Notes: a model not told the origin generated them from the letters alone. A DNA stretch of 64,000 nt from Paenibacillus monticola (GCF_009664975.1 NZ_WJXB01000002.1:806001-870000), one strand, 5' to 3'; counted from the first letter of the stretch, positions 44,773 to 53,234 are shown. Numbers and translations are program-made.

Positions 44773-44788
44773 TAAGGGTAAAAAAGTG
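44773..44788 (-). promoter_or_regulatory. Shared motif upstream of the solute-binding gene
   Basis: In the direction of the gene the site reads CACTTTTTTACCCTTA, ending about 90 bp before the ATG. A near copy (CACCTTTTTACCCCTA) stands in the same relative orientation before the permease gene at 48338-48353. A candidate binding site for the YesN-type regulator encoded next door. Confidence 0.55.
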
Positions 44789-44804
44789 TGTTCATGTAAC
44801 CGTT

Positions 44805-46451
44805 TCACTTTTCCACCCCCAAAAGCTGGATTCGATATTCAGTAGGGGAACATTCGTAGTAATTCCGGAACGCCTTACTGAAATAGTTCTTGTCCTTGTA
44901 TCCCAGCATTTCGGATATGTCCTGAATTTTCAAGCTGGAGTCAGATAGCATATCCTTCGCCTTGTCCATTCTCACCTTTTGCACATACTCGTGAATGCCG
45001 TAGCCATACTGACCCTTGAACAGCTTCATCAAGTACTCTCTGCTCAGGAAATACTTATCCGTAAACATCGATATTTTAATATTCTCAAAATAATGGTTAT
45101 CAATGTATGCTTTAATATTTTCCAGCACACTGCTACGGTTTCCGGCAAGCGACTTGCTGAAGCTGTTAGCATAGCAATCCAAGATATCATTCAGCACGAT
45201 CTCAAATTGTCCAAAAGAAGCAAAGTCGACACTAATGCCAAGTCCGTGCAGTCCCTTGTCTTTTCCGTTCTGGAGTTGCTCAGGCACAGCATCCAGATCT
45301 ATAGCGATATCATTTAGCAAAATAAAGAATTCCTGAATGGTTCTGTCCGCTTCTCCCAGACTAAAATGCTCTGAGGAATTCCATCTTTTCGTAAATTCAA
45401 ATAAAATACTTTTGGCATGGCTGATGTTCCCGTTCTCCAGAGCATTGCGGATTAGCGGCATACGCCCCGTCAGCGAAGGACTATCTTTAGTAAGTGATTT
45501 ATCAGTACTGCTGTTCATAACTGCAATCCCTTTTAGCTTTAACAGGTCAATTCCATCTAGAGAGGATTTGGCACTCTCATAAGAATTGGCAATATCCGTG
45601 ATATCGCCATAAGGCTCGCCAATTCCACCTGCAGAGACAATACCGAATAGCTCCTTCAGCGTAGAGGTCACTTTCTTCATATGATGAAGGGAGAGAAAGG
45701 CTGCATCTTCCACATAGCCGCCTGTCATCGTGAAGATAACGATAAATTCCCGTTCCCCCTTATGGCTTGCAAAGCTAAAGGCCTTAAATTGTGCATCGTT
45801 ATTCTCATTAATCACATTGGTCACGGCAAAATGCAGTAAATCACGATCCTCATGAAATCGGTCTTTACGCACCTGCTCCAGATTAAGCACTCGCAGCACA
45901 CCTGCTGCAAAATAATTACCTGCTCGATCTGCACCAATTAGCGGCAGGAAGGCTTCATTCGACTGATTCTTGAAGCTGCGGCCAATGATTGAGAGATACA
46001 TCTTCTCTTTTAGCTTCGGAATGGACATATTGAGCGTAATGTTCTTGTTAATGAACTCGCTCTCTTTCTCGCGTTTGGCCTCCAGCATATCAATTCCTTT
46101 ACGCAGTGCGGCATTGAGATCCACACGATTAACCGGCTTCAGTAAATAATCGACAACCTTGGAGCGAATAGCTTGGCGGGTATATTCAAAATCATTATAA
46201 CCACTGACCACAATCGTCAGCAGATTTGGAAATTCAAGTTCTATGATCTGTAGTAGTTCACTCCCGTTCAACTCCGGCATCTTCATGTCCACCAAGGCAA
46301 TATCAATCTTATGCTGACGCAGCATAGCCAGTCCAACATTGCCGTCTGTAGCCTCAAGCACTTGATCGACGCCAAGACCCTTCCAGTCGCCAAGAATATT
46401 TATCGCTTCGCGCAGCGGCTCTTCATCATCTATGATTAGTATTTTATACAT
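44805..46451 (-). CDS. YesN-type response regulator (REC plus AraC HTH)
   Basis: About 548 residues. From ATG 46451 it starts MYKILIIDDEEPLREAINIL, the receiver domain, with the phospho-acceptor in LVDMKMPELNGSELL and the VVDYLLKPVN switch. A middle region of about 270 residues without a clear family leads to a C-terminal AraC-type pair of HTH motifs (YIDNHYFENIKISMFTDKYF, EYLMKLFKGQYG, then IQDISEMLGYKDKNYFSKAF). GGGAGGG is 7 bases before the ATG; a longer frame upstream is rejected. The start overlaps the kinase stop by 8 bases, so the two are coupled. Confidence 0.92.
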   Translation of the reverse strand: MYKILIIDDEEPLREAINILGDWKGLGVDQVLEATDGNVGLAMLRQHKIDIALVDMKMPELNGSELLQIIELEFPNLLTIVVSGYNDFEYTRQAIRSKVVDYLLKPVNRVDLNAALRKGIDMLEAKREKESEFINKNITLNMSIPKLKEKMYLSIIGRSFKNQSNEAFLPLIGADRAGNYFAAGVLRVLNLEQVRKDRFHEDRDLLHFAVTNVINENNDAQFKAFSFASHKGEREFIVIFTMTGGYVEDAAFLSLHHMKKVTSTLKELFGIVSAGGIGEPYGDITDIANSYESAKSSLDGIDLLKLKGIAVMNSSTDKSLTKDSPSLTGRMPLIRNALENGNISHAKSILFEFTKRWNSSEHFSLGEADRTIQEFFILLNDIAIDLDAVPEQLQNGKDKGLHGLGISVDFASFGQFEIVLNDILDCYANSFSKSLAGNRSSVLENIKAYIDNHYFENIKISMFTDKYFLSREYLMKLFKGQYGYGIHEYVQKVRMDKAKDMLSDSSLKIQDISEMLGYKDKNYFSKAFRNYYECSPTEYRIQLLGVEK

Positions 46452-48303
46452 GTCCCAGCCCTCCCCGCGGTATTCGCATTTCCATGTTCGTCCCATAAAG
46501 ATTACTCGTAATGAACAGTCCTGCCTCTGCTCCATATAGAAGCTTCAAGCGTGTATTCAAATTCTTCAGTCCAATACTTTGCATGTCATTCTCAGCCACG
46601 CTGTCTTCATCCTGCTCCTCCCATTGAAGCTGCAATGAATTTCGCACCCGTTCCAGCCGCTCCCGGCTGAAGCCTGGCCCATTGTCCAACACAGAGATGA
46701 TCGAATGGTTGGCAGTCACTCGTGCCTCAATCGTTATTGTGATTGTACTCGAGACTTTCTCCAGCGCATGCTTAATGCAATTCTCCACCAGTGTCTGAAT
46801 AGACAACTTTGGAATTTCCAGCCCCATTAGATTCTCGTCCCAGCGATAAGCCACCTGCATTCTGTTTCCGAAACGGGCCTTCTGCAGAGCCAAATAACGT
46901 TCAATATGCTTCAATTCTTCTTTGGCTTGAACAACATCCTTGCCGCTCACACAATATCTTAAGGTTAAAGCCAGATTATCAATCATATCGACAATATCAT
47001 CATTATTGTTTTTAAGGGCCATCGTGGAGATAGCTTGCAGCGCATTATATAAGAAATGGGGATTAATCTCCGCCTCCAAAGCTTTTAATACAGCGTTCTT
47101 CTCCACTATCTTCATCTTGTAGCGTTCATTAATCAGCTCATTCGTCTTCTCCACCATCTTATTGAAGTGGCGTGACAGGTAAGCTATCTCATCGTTCCCC
47201 TCCACCAGCGCCTCAGCTTCGAAACTGCCTGTACTGAATCGCTTCATCTGTAGCGACAGATTCTTTAATGGATTCGTGATTTTGTTGGATGTATAGCTGA
47301 CAAGGACTACAGAGACAATTAGAAACAAAAAACCTATAAGGTAATTTAATTTACGAGTCGTTGTAGCAGCTTCATAAATCTCTTTGTAGGGAATGGGCTT
47401 AATGAGCTTCCAGTTCTCTTTTTTACTATTGTTATAAATAACCAGATACTTCTGTTCGCTATCCGACCATGTAAAACGTCCACCTGCAGCCGTGGTTAGA
47501 TGAGTAAACAATCCCCCCGCTTCGCTCTGCTTATAGAATTTCAGATCATCTACAAAGAAAGGCTGATTATCCGGGCTGACATACATCAAATGCTGTCCCT
47601 CACTGAAAGGGATATCCTTCATTATCTCATTCGTTACCGTAGAATTGAAGTACAGAGATAAAACCGCCTGCGGCTCTCTGGAAACAATGGAGCGCAGCAC
47701 CCGATGGTATCCCATGAAGCTTTTATCTGTATTTACGTAATAATCTTCACTATTCTGCGGAGATTCTTCTTCCACAAAAGACTGGTAAGAACGGTTGAAC
47801 GGGCTTTCCAGTGCTCTTTTATACCAAGGAAGGTTCTCAATAGAAGGATGTTCTGCCACCCGTACTGTAATATTGTAGCTCTCTTTGGTGACATAATAAT
47901 ATTTATGCTCTTTGATCACGTACAGATAGATGGATTCCAGATCCTCACGGGAGAAGTACAGCTTCTTCAAATAATCCTCCACATACATCTTCGAGGCATA
48001 ATCCTCTGATTCGTGCAGAATCGCGTAGGTAATCTCATCGTATGATATTTGCGGCAGGGACAATTGCTCGATCCCATCCAGATAGCTTTCCAGATTGCGT
48101 CCCACCAGCAGCAGATTGTTGCTTGTACTGGCAATACTGTTATTCACTGACTCCTTCTGCAGCATTCCGTAGGAGATAAACGTTAATGAGGTCACTACCA
48201 TAATAATGATAATTGTGAACAGGAGAATAAGCTTATTCGCCAGCCTGCGTGATACACGCTCCAGTAAAGGTTCAAACAGCTTCAGTATCGAATTCTTAAT
48301 AAT
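46444..48303 (-). CDS. YesM-type sensor histidine kinase, probable ATT start
   Basis: About 619 residues. Two membrane helices (about 23-45 and about 320-340) flank an extracytoplasmic sensor domain; a HAMP segment (TSNKITNPLKNLSLQMKRFS) leads to a HisKA_7TM-free YesM-type His_kinase domain: INPHFLYNALQAISTMA with the phospho-accepting His, and an HATPase_c end with LVENCIKHALEK, SVLDNGPGFS and IGLKNLNTRLKLLYG. It probably senses a sugar signal and phosphorylates the regulator encoded just downstream. The first ATG (48201) would cut the first membrane helix. The frame opens upstream with ATT at 48303, with AAGGAGG 8 bases before it and stops just upstream. Confidence 0.85.
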   Translation of the reverse strand: MIKNSILKLFEPLLERVSRRLANKLILLFTIIIIMVVTSLTFISYGMLQKESVNNSIASTSNNLLLVGRNLESYLDGIEQLSLPQISYDEITYAILHESEDYASKMYVEDYLKKLYFSREDLESIYLYVIKEHKYYYVTKESYNITVRVAEHPSIENLPWYKRALESPFNRSYQSFVEEESPQNSEDYYVNTDKSFMGYHRVLRSIVSREPQAVLSLYFNSTVTNEIMKDIPFSEGQHLMYVSPDNQPFFVDDLKFYKQSEAGGLFTHLTTAAGGRFTWSDSEQKYLVIYNNSKKENWKLIKPIPYKEIYEAATTTRKLNYLIGFLFLIVSVVLVSYTSNKITNPLKNLSLQMKRFSTGSFEAEALVEGNDEIAYLSRHFNKMVEKTNELINERYKMKIVEKNAVLKALEAEINPHFLYNALQAISTMALKNNNDDIVDMIDNLALTLRYCVSGKDVVQAKEELKHIERYLALQKARFGNRMQVAYRWDENLMGLEIPKLSIQTLVENCIKHALEKVSSTITITIEARVTANHSIISVLDNGPGFSRERLERVRNSLQLQWEEQDEDSVAENDMQSIGLKNLNTRLKLLYGAEAGLFITSNLYGTNMEMRIPRGGLGHV

Positions 48304-48337
48304 GACAGGCGCCTCCTTGCTCTATCAAATTTGAGTT

Positions 48338-48353
48338 CACCTTTTTACCCCTA
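48338..48353 (+). promoter_or_regulatory. Shared motif upstream of the permease operon
   Basis: CACCTTTTTACCCCTA, about 107-122 bp before the permease start, partner of 44773-44788. It overlaps the left arm of an inverted repeat: CCCCTA (48348-48353) and TAGGGG (48382-48387), with ACTC/GAGT inside. Confidence 0.55.
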
Positions 48354-48371
48354 ACTGTACTCTTAAATCCA

Positions 48372-48400
48372 TTTTTGAGTATAGGGGACTGCTCTATAAT
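48372..48400 (+). promoter_or_regulatory. Probable promoter of the permease operon
   Basis: A perfect -10 TATAAT at 48395-48400 with TTTTTG at 48372-48377 as a weak -35 at 17-bp spacing. The weak -35 fits a promoter that needs an activator; the inverted repeat at 48348-48387 overlaps it. Confidence 0.5.
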
Positions 48401-48459
48401 ACACAATATAGACTAAACGGAATACACTCCCACCCAACAAATCAAGAAGAGGTGCATCC

Positions 48460-49350
48460 ATGTTAAAAACACTCGGCAGAAAATGGCGCGAGAAAATAGA
48501 GTTCGGGATATTCACACTCCCGGTTCTGATCTGTATCGCTGTAGCATTCTACATTCCGTTTGCCATGACCGTCCGCTATTCCATGACTAAATGGAACGGA
48601 ATCTCCAAGAATCCCGTATTTGTTGGACTTGATAATTTCAAACAAATCTTTACGGGGGATACGAATTTCGCCGATTCAGCCTGGTTCACTGTAAAGTATG
48701 CGGTACTGTACATTGTTCTCGTTAATGTACTCGCTATTCTGCTTGCAGTCGTCCTGGATATGAAGCTTAAGACTACACCTTGGCTGAGAGCAGCCTTTTT
48801 CATTCCCTACATCTTAAGTCTTGTTATTGTCGGCTTCATTTGGAAGTTCATCTTCATGCAGGGCTTCAACTCGCTCGGAGAAAGTACAGGCTGGTCTGTA
48901 TTCGCCCTAAGCTGGCTGGGGACGCCGGGACTTGCCTTTATCTCCATACTGCTGGTCTCGATTTGGCAGTCGATCGGTTTTTATCTGGTCATCTACATTG
49001 CCGGCCTGCAATCTGTACCTGAGGATCTCAAGGAAGCAGCCACCGTTGACGGCGCAGGTCCTATGAGAAAATTCTTCAGTATTACTCTTCCATTGCTGGC
49101 ACCATCGATCACCATTTCGGTGTTCATGGCCCTGACCAACTCCATTAAGGTATTTGACGTCATTCTGTCACTAACCGGAGGCGGCCCTGGTGGAACAACT
49201 TATAGTATCGCTTACGATATTTACCGGGATACCTTCCAGAATAATCTGTATGGATACGGTACAGCTAAAGCGTTAATTCTATTCTTAGCCGTGCTGGTTG
49301 TTACCATCCTGCAGTTGGCATTCTTCAAACGAAGAGAGGTTGAAGCATAA
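48460..49350 (+). CDS. Sugar ABC transporter permease (UgpA/MalF-like)
   Basis: 296 residues, six hydrophobic segments (FTLPVLICIAVAFYIPFAMT, AVLYIVLVNVLAILLAVVLD, LRAAFFIPYILSLVIVGFIW, FISILLVSIWQSIGFYLVIY and others). The EAA loop is GLQSVPEDLKEAATVDGAGPMRKFFSITLPLL, which contacts the ATPase. One of two subunits of a carbohydrate importer; the ATPase is not encoded here. GAAGAGGTG precedes the ATG. The gene is divergent from the kinase gene, so both operons share this intergenic region. Confidence 0.93.
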   Translation: MLKTLGRKWREKIEFGIFTLPVLICIAVAFYIPFAMTVRYSMTKWNGISKNPVFVGLDNFKQIFTGDTNFADSAWFTVKYAVLYIVLVNVLAILLAVVLDMKLKTTPWLRAAFFIPYILSLVIVGFIWKFIFMQGFNSLGESTGWSVFALSWLGTPGLAFISILLVSIWQSIGFYLVIYIAGLQSVPEDLKEAATVDGAGPMRKFFSITLPLLAPSITISVFMALTNSIKVFDVILSLTGGGPGGTTYSIAYDIYRDTFQNNLYGYGTAKALILFLAVLVVTILQLAFFKRREVEA

Positions 49351-50186
49351 TGAATAAAAATAACAACAAGACAGGTCGAATCGTTGTAGAGGTTGTTATG
49401 GTCCTTCTCTCTCTTCTGTTCTTATATCCGCTGTTCCTGACCATTCTCAATTCCTTTAAAAGCTTTAGCGAGGTTATGACCGATGTAATCGCGTTGCCAA
49501 AACATCTGGTGTTCAGTAACTATTCATACGTTTGGCAGTTTATCAACTATCCCAAACTGTTCATGAACAATCTGGTAATTACTGTTATCGGCCTTCTGGG
49601 CATCGTGTTCGTCTCTTCTATTGCAGCCTATAAGCTGGCTCGGACGAAAAACAGACTGAGCGGAATCTTCTACTTCCTGTGCATCATGCCGATGCTGATT
49701 CCGTTCCAATCGATCATGTTGACCGTGCTGCAAATCGCCAAGAAAATTGGTTTGTCTGAAAGCACTTGGGGTCTAGGCTTACTGTATTGGGGCTTTGGCG
49801 CTCCACTCGCCGTGTTCATCTACCATGGCTTTGTCAAAGGGATCCCCTTGGAAATTGATGAAAGTGCGACGATTGATGGAGCTTCCGGCTTCCGCCTGTT
49901 CTTTAGTGTCATCTTCCCACTACTGAAATCCGTTACAACAACTATCGTCATTATCGACGTAATGTGGATCTGGAATGACTTCCTGCTCCCACTGCTTATG
50001 GTCAATGGCTCGCCGGATACAAAAACTCTAACGCTGGCCGCCTACACCTTCGTTGGGCAATATACCTCAGATTGGCAATATGCAATGACCGCCATGGTAA
50101 TGGCCGTGCTGCCATCCATCGTGGTGTTCATCTTCCTGCAAAAGTATATTGTTAAGGGTGTTGTGGCTGGGGCTGTTAAGGGTTGA
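49350..50186 (+). CDS. Sugar ABC transporter permease (UgpE/MalG-like)
   Basis: 278 residues, six hydrophobic segments. The EAA loop reads GFVKGIPLEIDESATIDGAS followed by GFRLFFSVIFPLL. It pairs with the permease encoded immediately upstream; the start (TAATG) overlaps the previous stop by one base. The end of the operon is followed by a non-coding array of hairpins. Confidence 0.93.
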   Translation: MNKNNNKTGRIVVEVVMVLLSLLFLYPLFLTILNSFKSFSEVMTDVIALPKHLVFSNYSYVWQFINYPKLFMNNLVITVIGLLGIVFVSSIAAYKLARTKNRLSGIFYFLCIMPMLIPFQSIMLTVLQIAKKIGLSESTWGLGLLYWGFGAPLAVFIYHGFVKGIPLEIDESATIDGASGFRLFFSVIFPLLKSVTTTIVIIDVMWIWNDFLLPLLMVNGSPDTKTLTLAAYTFVGQYTSDWQYAMTAMVMAVLPSIVVFIFLQKYIVKGVVAGAVKG

Positions 50187-50230
50187 TTGCTCGACAGGCC
50201 TCCTGTCTTAAGAGTTATGTAGGTGCTTTA

Positions 50231-50267
50231 TGCGGACGCTCCGTGAACGGAACGTTGCTTCAATCGC
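50231..50267 (-). repeat. 37-nt dispersed repeat, copy B
   Basis: The reverse complement of this stretch matches 37760-37796 with about 5 differences. A diverged, inverted partial copy lies at about 50325-50352 (its reverse complement shares CGATTG and GCGGAGCGT). Confidence 0.7.
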
Positions 50268-50269
50268 TG

Positions 50270-50320
50270 TTGTCTCCAGATTTATTGAATTATCCCTTAG
50301 CGGTCTAAATCCGGAGACAA
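50270..50320. repeat. Inverted repeat, 15-bp imperfect stem
   Basis: TTGTCTCCAGATTTA (50270-50284) and TAAATCCGGAGACAA (50306-50320), one mismatch. It lies between the inverted copies of the dispersed repeat, so the whole 50231-50352 stretch may fold as one unit. Confidence 0.7.
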
Positions 50321-50473
50321 AGGCGAACGCTCCGCTTTTCCGCAATCGTTCCTTTCTCTCCGCTGCTATCAGCAGAAAGCATACCTAAATCTTAAACAAG
50401 CAAGTCTTAACAACCTGAATAGGTATCCGCTTGCAAAATGAGGTGTTACCTCTCCTTATAAACTGATTACAAA

Positions 50474-50510
50474 AAACGGCAAGTCTCCTATTAGTGGAGA
50501 CTTGCCGTTT
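50474..50510. terminator. Strong terminator hairpin
   Basis: Perfect 15-bp stem: AAACGGCAAGTCTCC at 50474-50488 and GGAGACTTGCCGTTT at 50496-50510, poly-A upstream and TTTT shortly after. Confidence 0.85.
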
Positions 50511-50519
50511 GGCTTTTCG

Positions 50520-50553
50520 CCGGATGACATCTTGATCTTTATCAAGAATCCGG
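50520..50553. repeat. Nested hairpin
   Basis: CCGGAT/ATCCGG outer and CTTGAT/ATCAAG inner stems, directly after the terminator. Confidence 0.6.
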
Positions 50554-50566
50554 AGGCTTAATTATT

Positions 50567-50755
50567 TTAACAGCAGTTCATGCCGTTAAATCGTTGGATA
50601 CAGGGTGAATTTTCTAAATAACAGCAGTTCATGCCGTTATTTCCATCTGTATTTAGAAAATCAGCGTCCAAGAGCCAAATTAGAGGCAGTAATTCATGTT
50701 AATGAGCCTCCAAGTGTGATACGACCTCATATTAGCAGCAGGAATTCATGTTAAT
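50567..50755. repeat. Four-copy GCAG..TTCATG repeat element
   Basis: Copies at about 50567-50589, 50618-50640, 50680-50703 and 50732-50755. Copies 1 and 2 share TAACAGCAGTTCATGCCGTT, a hairpin-forming near-palindrome (TAACAGCA with TGCCGTTA). Copies 3 and 4 share AATTCATGTTAAT. Copy 2 is enclosed by a perfect 12-bp stem: ATTTTCTAAATA (50609-50620) and TATTTAGAAAAT (50650-50661). Confidence 0.75.
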
Positions 50756-50806
50756 TTATTCTACTTCGACTTAATTTTTATGGTCTCGACAATCGTTTAT
50801 ACCTCT

Positions 50807-51841
50807 TTAAAGTTTCTTTTCGCTCACATTACCGTTCCCATCAATAATTGCGTTGAAGGAGAGCTTGTTCATCAGCTTAATAGTCTCTTTATTGTATGCA
50901 GCACCCATGAAATTGGGTTGGCCGCCAATGATTTTGACGGGTGTAATCTTGCCGGTCAGCTTGGAGCCGTCGATGGCGATGTTTACCAGCATGGAATGTA
51001 GAGTCTTCTCGCCCCCGCGAGTAGAACGGTTAAATACAAAGTTGCCTAATGAATAATAGATCGGCTTATGTTTATAGTATTCAATACCCATTAGGCAGTG
51101 GCTATGCGAACCAACGATAATATCCGCTCCGCTGTCAATCATCTTTTTAGCCAACGTTCGGGCGTATTGCTCAGGGTAATCCTTAAATTCTTCATTCCAA
51201 TGGATGTACACAATCGTGTAATCATTGTCCTTAGCCGACTTCTTAATTGCATTGAGCATAGGTTCTGGAGTGTAAGCCGAGGCCGCGCCGGGGCTGTTAG
51301 TACCGGCATACCATGAAGGATCTGACAATACACGGCTTAAGCCCAGAATAGCAACCTTTTTTCCTTTTACCGTCTTGATATACGGTTTATACGCCTGTTC
51401 AATATTTCGGCCCGCACCTGTATGAGCAATCTTGTATTTATCCAAATGTACCAAGGTATCCAGCATGGCGACTTTCCCGAAATCCAGAATATGGTTATTG
51501 GCAAGACTCACTCCATCAATCCCTGCATATCTCAATCCGCTTAGCGCTGCTGGTTTAGAGCGAAAGACAAAGGTTTTCTCCGCCGATACACCTCTTATGG
51601 ATACAGGAGTTTCCAGATTGGCAAAGGCGATATCGGCCTTTTGTAACGCAGGTGCAACTTTGACGAACGGAAAGTTCGCTCCGTATCTGGCAATCTGGTC
51701 ACCAACAAAACCGTCCAAAAGAATATCGCCTACGAAAGTGATATTAATACGATCTGCCGGTGCTGCCGAAGCCTTACTTGATGACATAGCTGCCGGAAAA
51801 ATAAGTAACAAGATAACTGTAATGATTGTAAATCTCCGCAA
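50807..51841 (-). CDS. CapA family (PgsA-like) metallophosphatase-fold protein
   Basis: 344 residues with an N-terminal signal peptide (about 1-27, FTIITVILLLIFPAAMSSSK). CapA-like fold: FVGDILLDGFVGDQI, DIAFANLETPVS, GVSLANNHILDFG, YIHWNEEF, and DIIVGSHSHCLMGIEYY followed by YYSLGNFVFN. These carry the metal-ligand Asp, Asn, Glu and His positions of the family. CapA/PgsA proteins take part in poly-gamma-glutamate synthesis, but stand-alone members such as this, without capB/capC, have unknown roles at the cell surface. TTG start, AAAGGGG 8 bases upstream. Confidence 0.88.
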   Translation of the reverse strand: MRRFTIITVILLLIFPAAMSSSKASAAPADRINITFVGDILLDGFVGDQIARYGANFPFVKVAPALQKADIAFANLETPVSIRGVSAEKTFVFRSKPAALSGLRYAGIDGVSLANNHILDFGKVAMLDTLVHLDKYKIAHTGAGRNIEQAYKPYIKTVKGKKVAILGLSRVLSDPSWYAGTNSPGAASAYTPEPMLNAIKKSAKDNDYTIVYIHWNEEFKDYPEQYARTLAKKMIDSGADIIVGSHSHCLMGIEYYKHKPIYYSLGNFVFNRSTRGGEKTLHSMLVNIAIDGSKLTGKITPVKIIGGQPNFMGAAYNKETIKLMNKLSFNAIIDGNGNVSEKKL

Positions 51842-51855
51842 GATATAGACCCCTT

Positions 51856-52320
51856 TTAAAAAACATAAAATATAATATTCTGCTCTTCTGCCGCTGTTTG
51901 GGTATAGAATTCCCGGATAGCCACAAAATTCTCATAAATATAGTCAAAAAACTCCTCAGCAGTGTCGTCTTCCGTTAGTGGATAGACCGCGTTCTCTAGC
52001 ATCTCAACGAAATTGTATTGTTCTCTTAACTCGGCTGCTGTAATCTGTTCTACCGCTGCCAGAGTTTCACGGATTTGTTCCGGACTCAGAGCAAATGCCT
52101 CAACATCCGATAAATGCCCAATATAACTAGTAGTCAGAGGTACGATATACCCTAGCGGCGGTTCTCCCTCAGCAATACTTCCACACAACACATAATGCAG
52201 TGCCTGCCACGATTTATCGATATCCAAACCTACCTCAAGACTATGAATGCTTAATTCCTGATTCTTGATTGCCTGAAGCATATCCGAACTTACAGCTATA
52301 TATTGGCCTGTCATTCCCAT
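51856..52320 (-). CDS. DUF1877 (YfbM-like) protein
   Basis: About 154 residues. It starts MGMTGQYIAVSSDMLQAI and contains DIDKSWQALHYVLCG, GYIVPLTTSYIGHLSDVEAF, and a C-terminal FFDYIYENFVAIREFYTQTA. The GMTG..Y start and DIDKSWxxxHYVL core identify the DUF1877 family. Function is unknown. ATG 52320 follows AGGAGG by 8 bases; the frame has a GTG 2 codons earlier that overlaps this site. It lies 14 bp before capA on the same strand, possibly co-transcribed. Confidence 0.85.
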   Translation of the reverse strand: MGMTGQYIAVSSDMLQAIKNQELSIHSLEVGLDIDKSWQALHYVLCGSIAEGEPPLGYIVPLTTSYIGHLSDVEAFALSPEQIRETLAAVEQITAAELREQYNFVEMLENAVYPLTEDDTAEEFFDYIYENFVAIREFYTQTAAEEQNIIFYVF

Positions 52321-52403
52321 GTTCACAGCCTCCTGTTCTCAGTATGTCTTATCTATTCTACTCTACTGGGAGGAGGTATCCTAATGAGTGCTCAAACGAG
52401 TCG

Positions 52404-53063
52404 CTAATCTCCTGATTTTTTCAGTACAGCCCGGAAACAATTCAGTCCGCCCAAGGCGTTCGTATGCACTGCATCATCAGGTAACTCAAAATCGGTCTCG
52501 CCCCAGTATAGAAAGCCGGCCTTCATAAGAAGATTATTCATAAGCGAGAGGTTTATCGTTGGGTAATCAAAGGTCAGTACCAGCAAGCCCTCGCCATTTA
52601 ATGTTCTGTGGAATTCCTGCAACGCTCGAACTGTATCTTCAAGCGTCAGATGTTCCAGCACGGAGATGCAAAAAATAGTGTCGAAGCTCTCATCATCGTA
52701 AGGAAGAGCGGTCAAATTGGCTTGTATCAGGTCTAGATTCAACATGCTTTCTGCTTGAACGAGCCTCGCTGCTTCTGTTCCAATCTCATAGCTGATTTCC
52801 TCTAGGATTGCTTCCCTTGAGACAATCCTACTGTCGATATCACAAGCATGGACTTCGGCGCAAACTCCGGCAAGATAGAACTTCAGCGGGTGAGAAATGC
52901 CGCAAGCGGCATCCAGTACTACACCATGAGGTGAGATGAAATTAATACACCACTCGTATTCAAAGGGGCGGCTCCACCATGATTCCGGCAAATCAAAAAT
53001 CAAATGATCACGACGTGCATCGGAGTTCACAAAAAAACGGGAAACATATGGATGTGTTGGCAT
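52404..53063 (-). CDS. Class I SAM-dependent methyltransferase
   Basis: About 219 residues. GVVLDAACGISHPLKFYLAG is the SAM-binding glycine motif I, then VHACDIDSRIVSR (acidic ribose-binding end of strand 2), ANLTALPYDDESFDTIFCIS (motif II) and VLEHL. The class I Rossmann fold is clear; the substrate cannot be read from sequence. I start it at ATG 53063 because AAAGGAG lies 8 bases upstream; the frame has an ATG 21 codons earlier with a poor site. It is flanked by genes on the same strand. Confidence 0.85.
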   Translation of the reverse strand: MPTHPYVSRFFVNSDARRDHLIFDLPESWWSRPFEYEWCINFISPHGVVLDAACGISHPLKFYLAGVCAEVHACDIDSRIVSREAILEEISYEIGTEAARLVQAESMLNLDLIQANLTALPYDDESFDTIFCISVLEHLTLEDTVRALQEFHRTLNGEGLLVLTFDYPTINLSLMNNLLMKAGFLYWGETDFELPDDAVHTNALGGLNCFRAVLKKSGD

Positions 53064-53161
53064 GGCCAGGACTCCTTTTACGGGGAATTTCGGTAGTGAA
53101 AGTATATTCGGATTTCTTTGTTTCATACCATAACCTTACATACATAGGTCATGGACAATAA

Positions 53162-53203
53162 AAAAGACAGCGGATTACCCTTGGAAGGGATCTGCTGTCT
53201 TTT
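53162..53203 (-). terminator. Terminator after the SDR gene
   Basis: AAAAGACAGC pairs with GCTGTCTTTT, with inner CCCTT/AAGGG pairing and a T-run, just past the stop at 53235 on the minus strand. Confidence 0.85.
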
Positions 53204-53234
53204 GCACCTTATATGAATCAGCTAAGTCTCAGTA

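Larger units (their letters stand above)
50187..50806. other. 620-bp non-coding array of repeats and hairpins
   Basis: No credible coding frame. From left to right: a 37-nt dispersed repeat (50231-50267), a 15-bp imperfect stem (50270-50320), a second related half-repeat (about 50325-50352), a strong terminator (50474-50510), a nested hairpin (50520-50553), and four copies of a GCAG..TTCATG element (50567-50755). It lies between convergent genes: the permease operon and capA. Confidence 0.75.
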
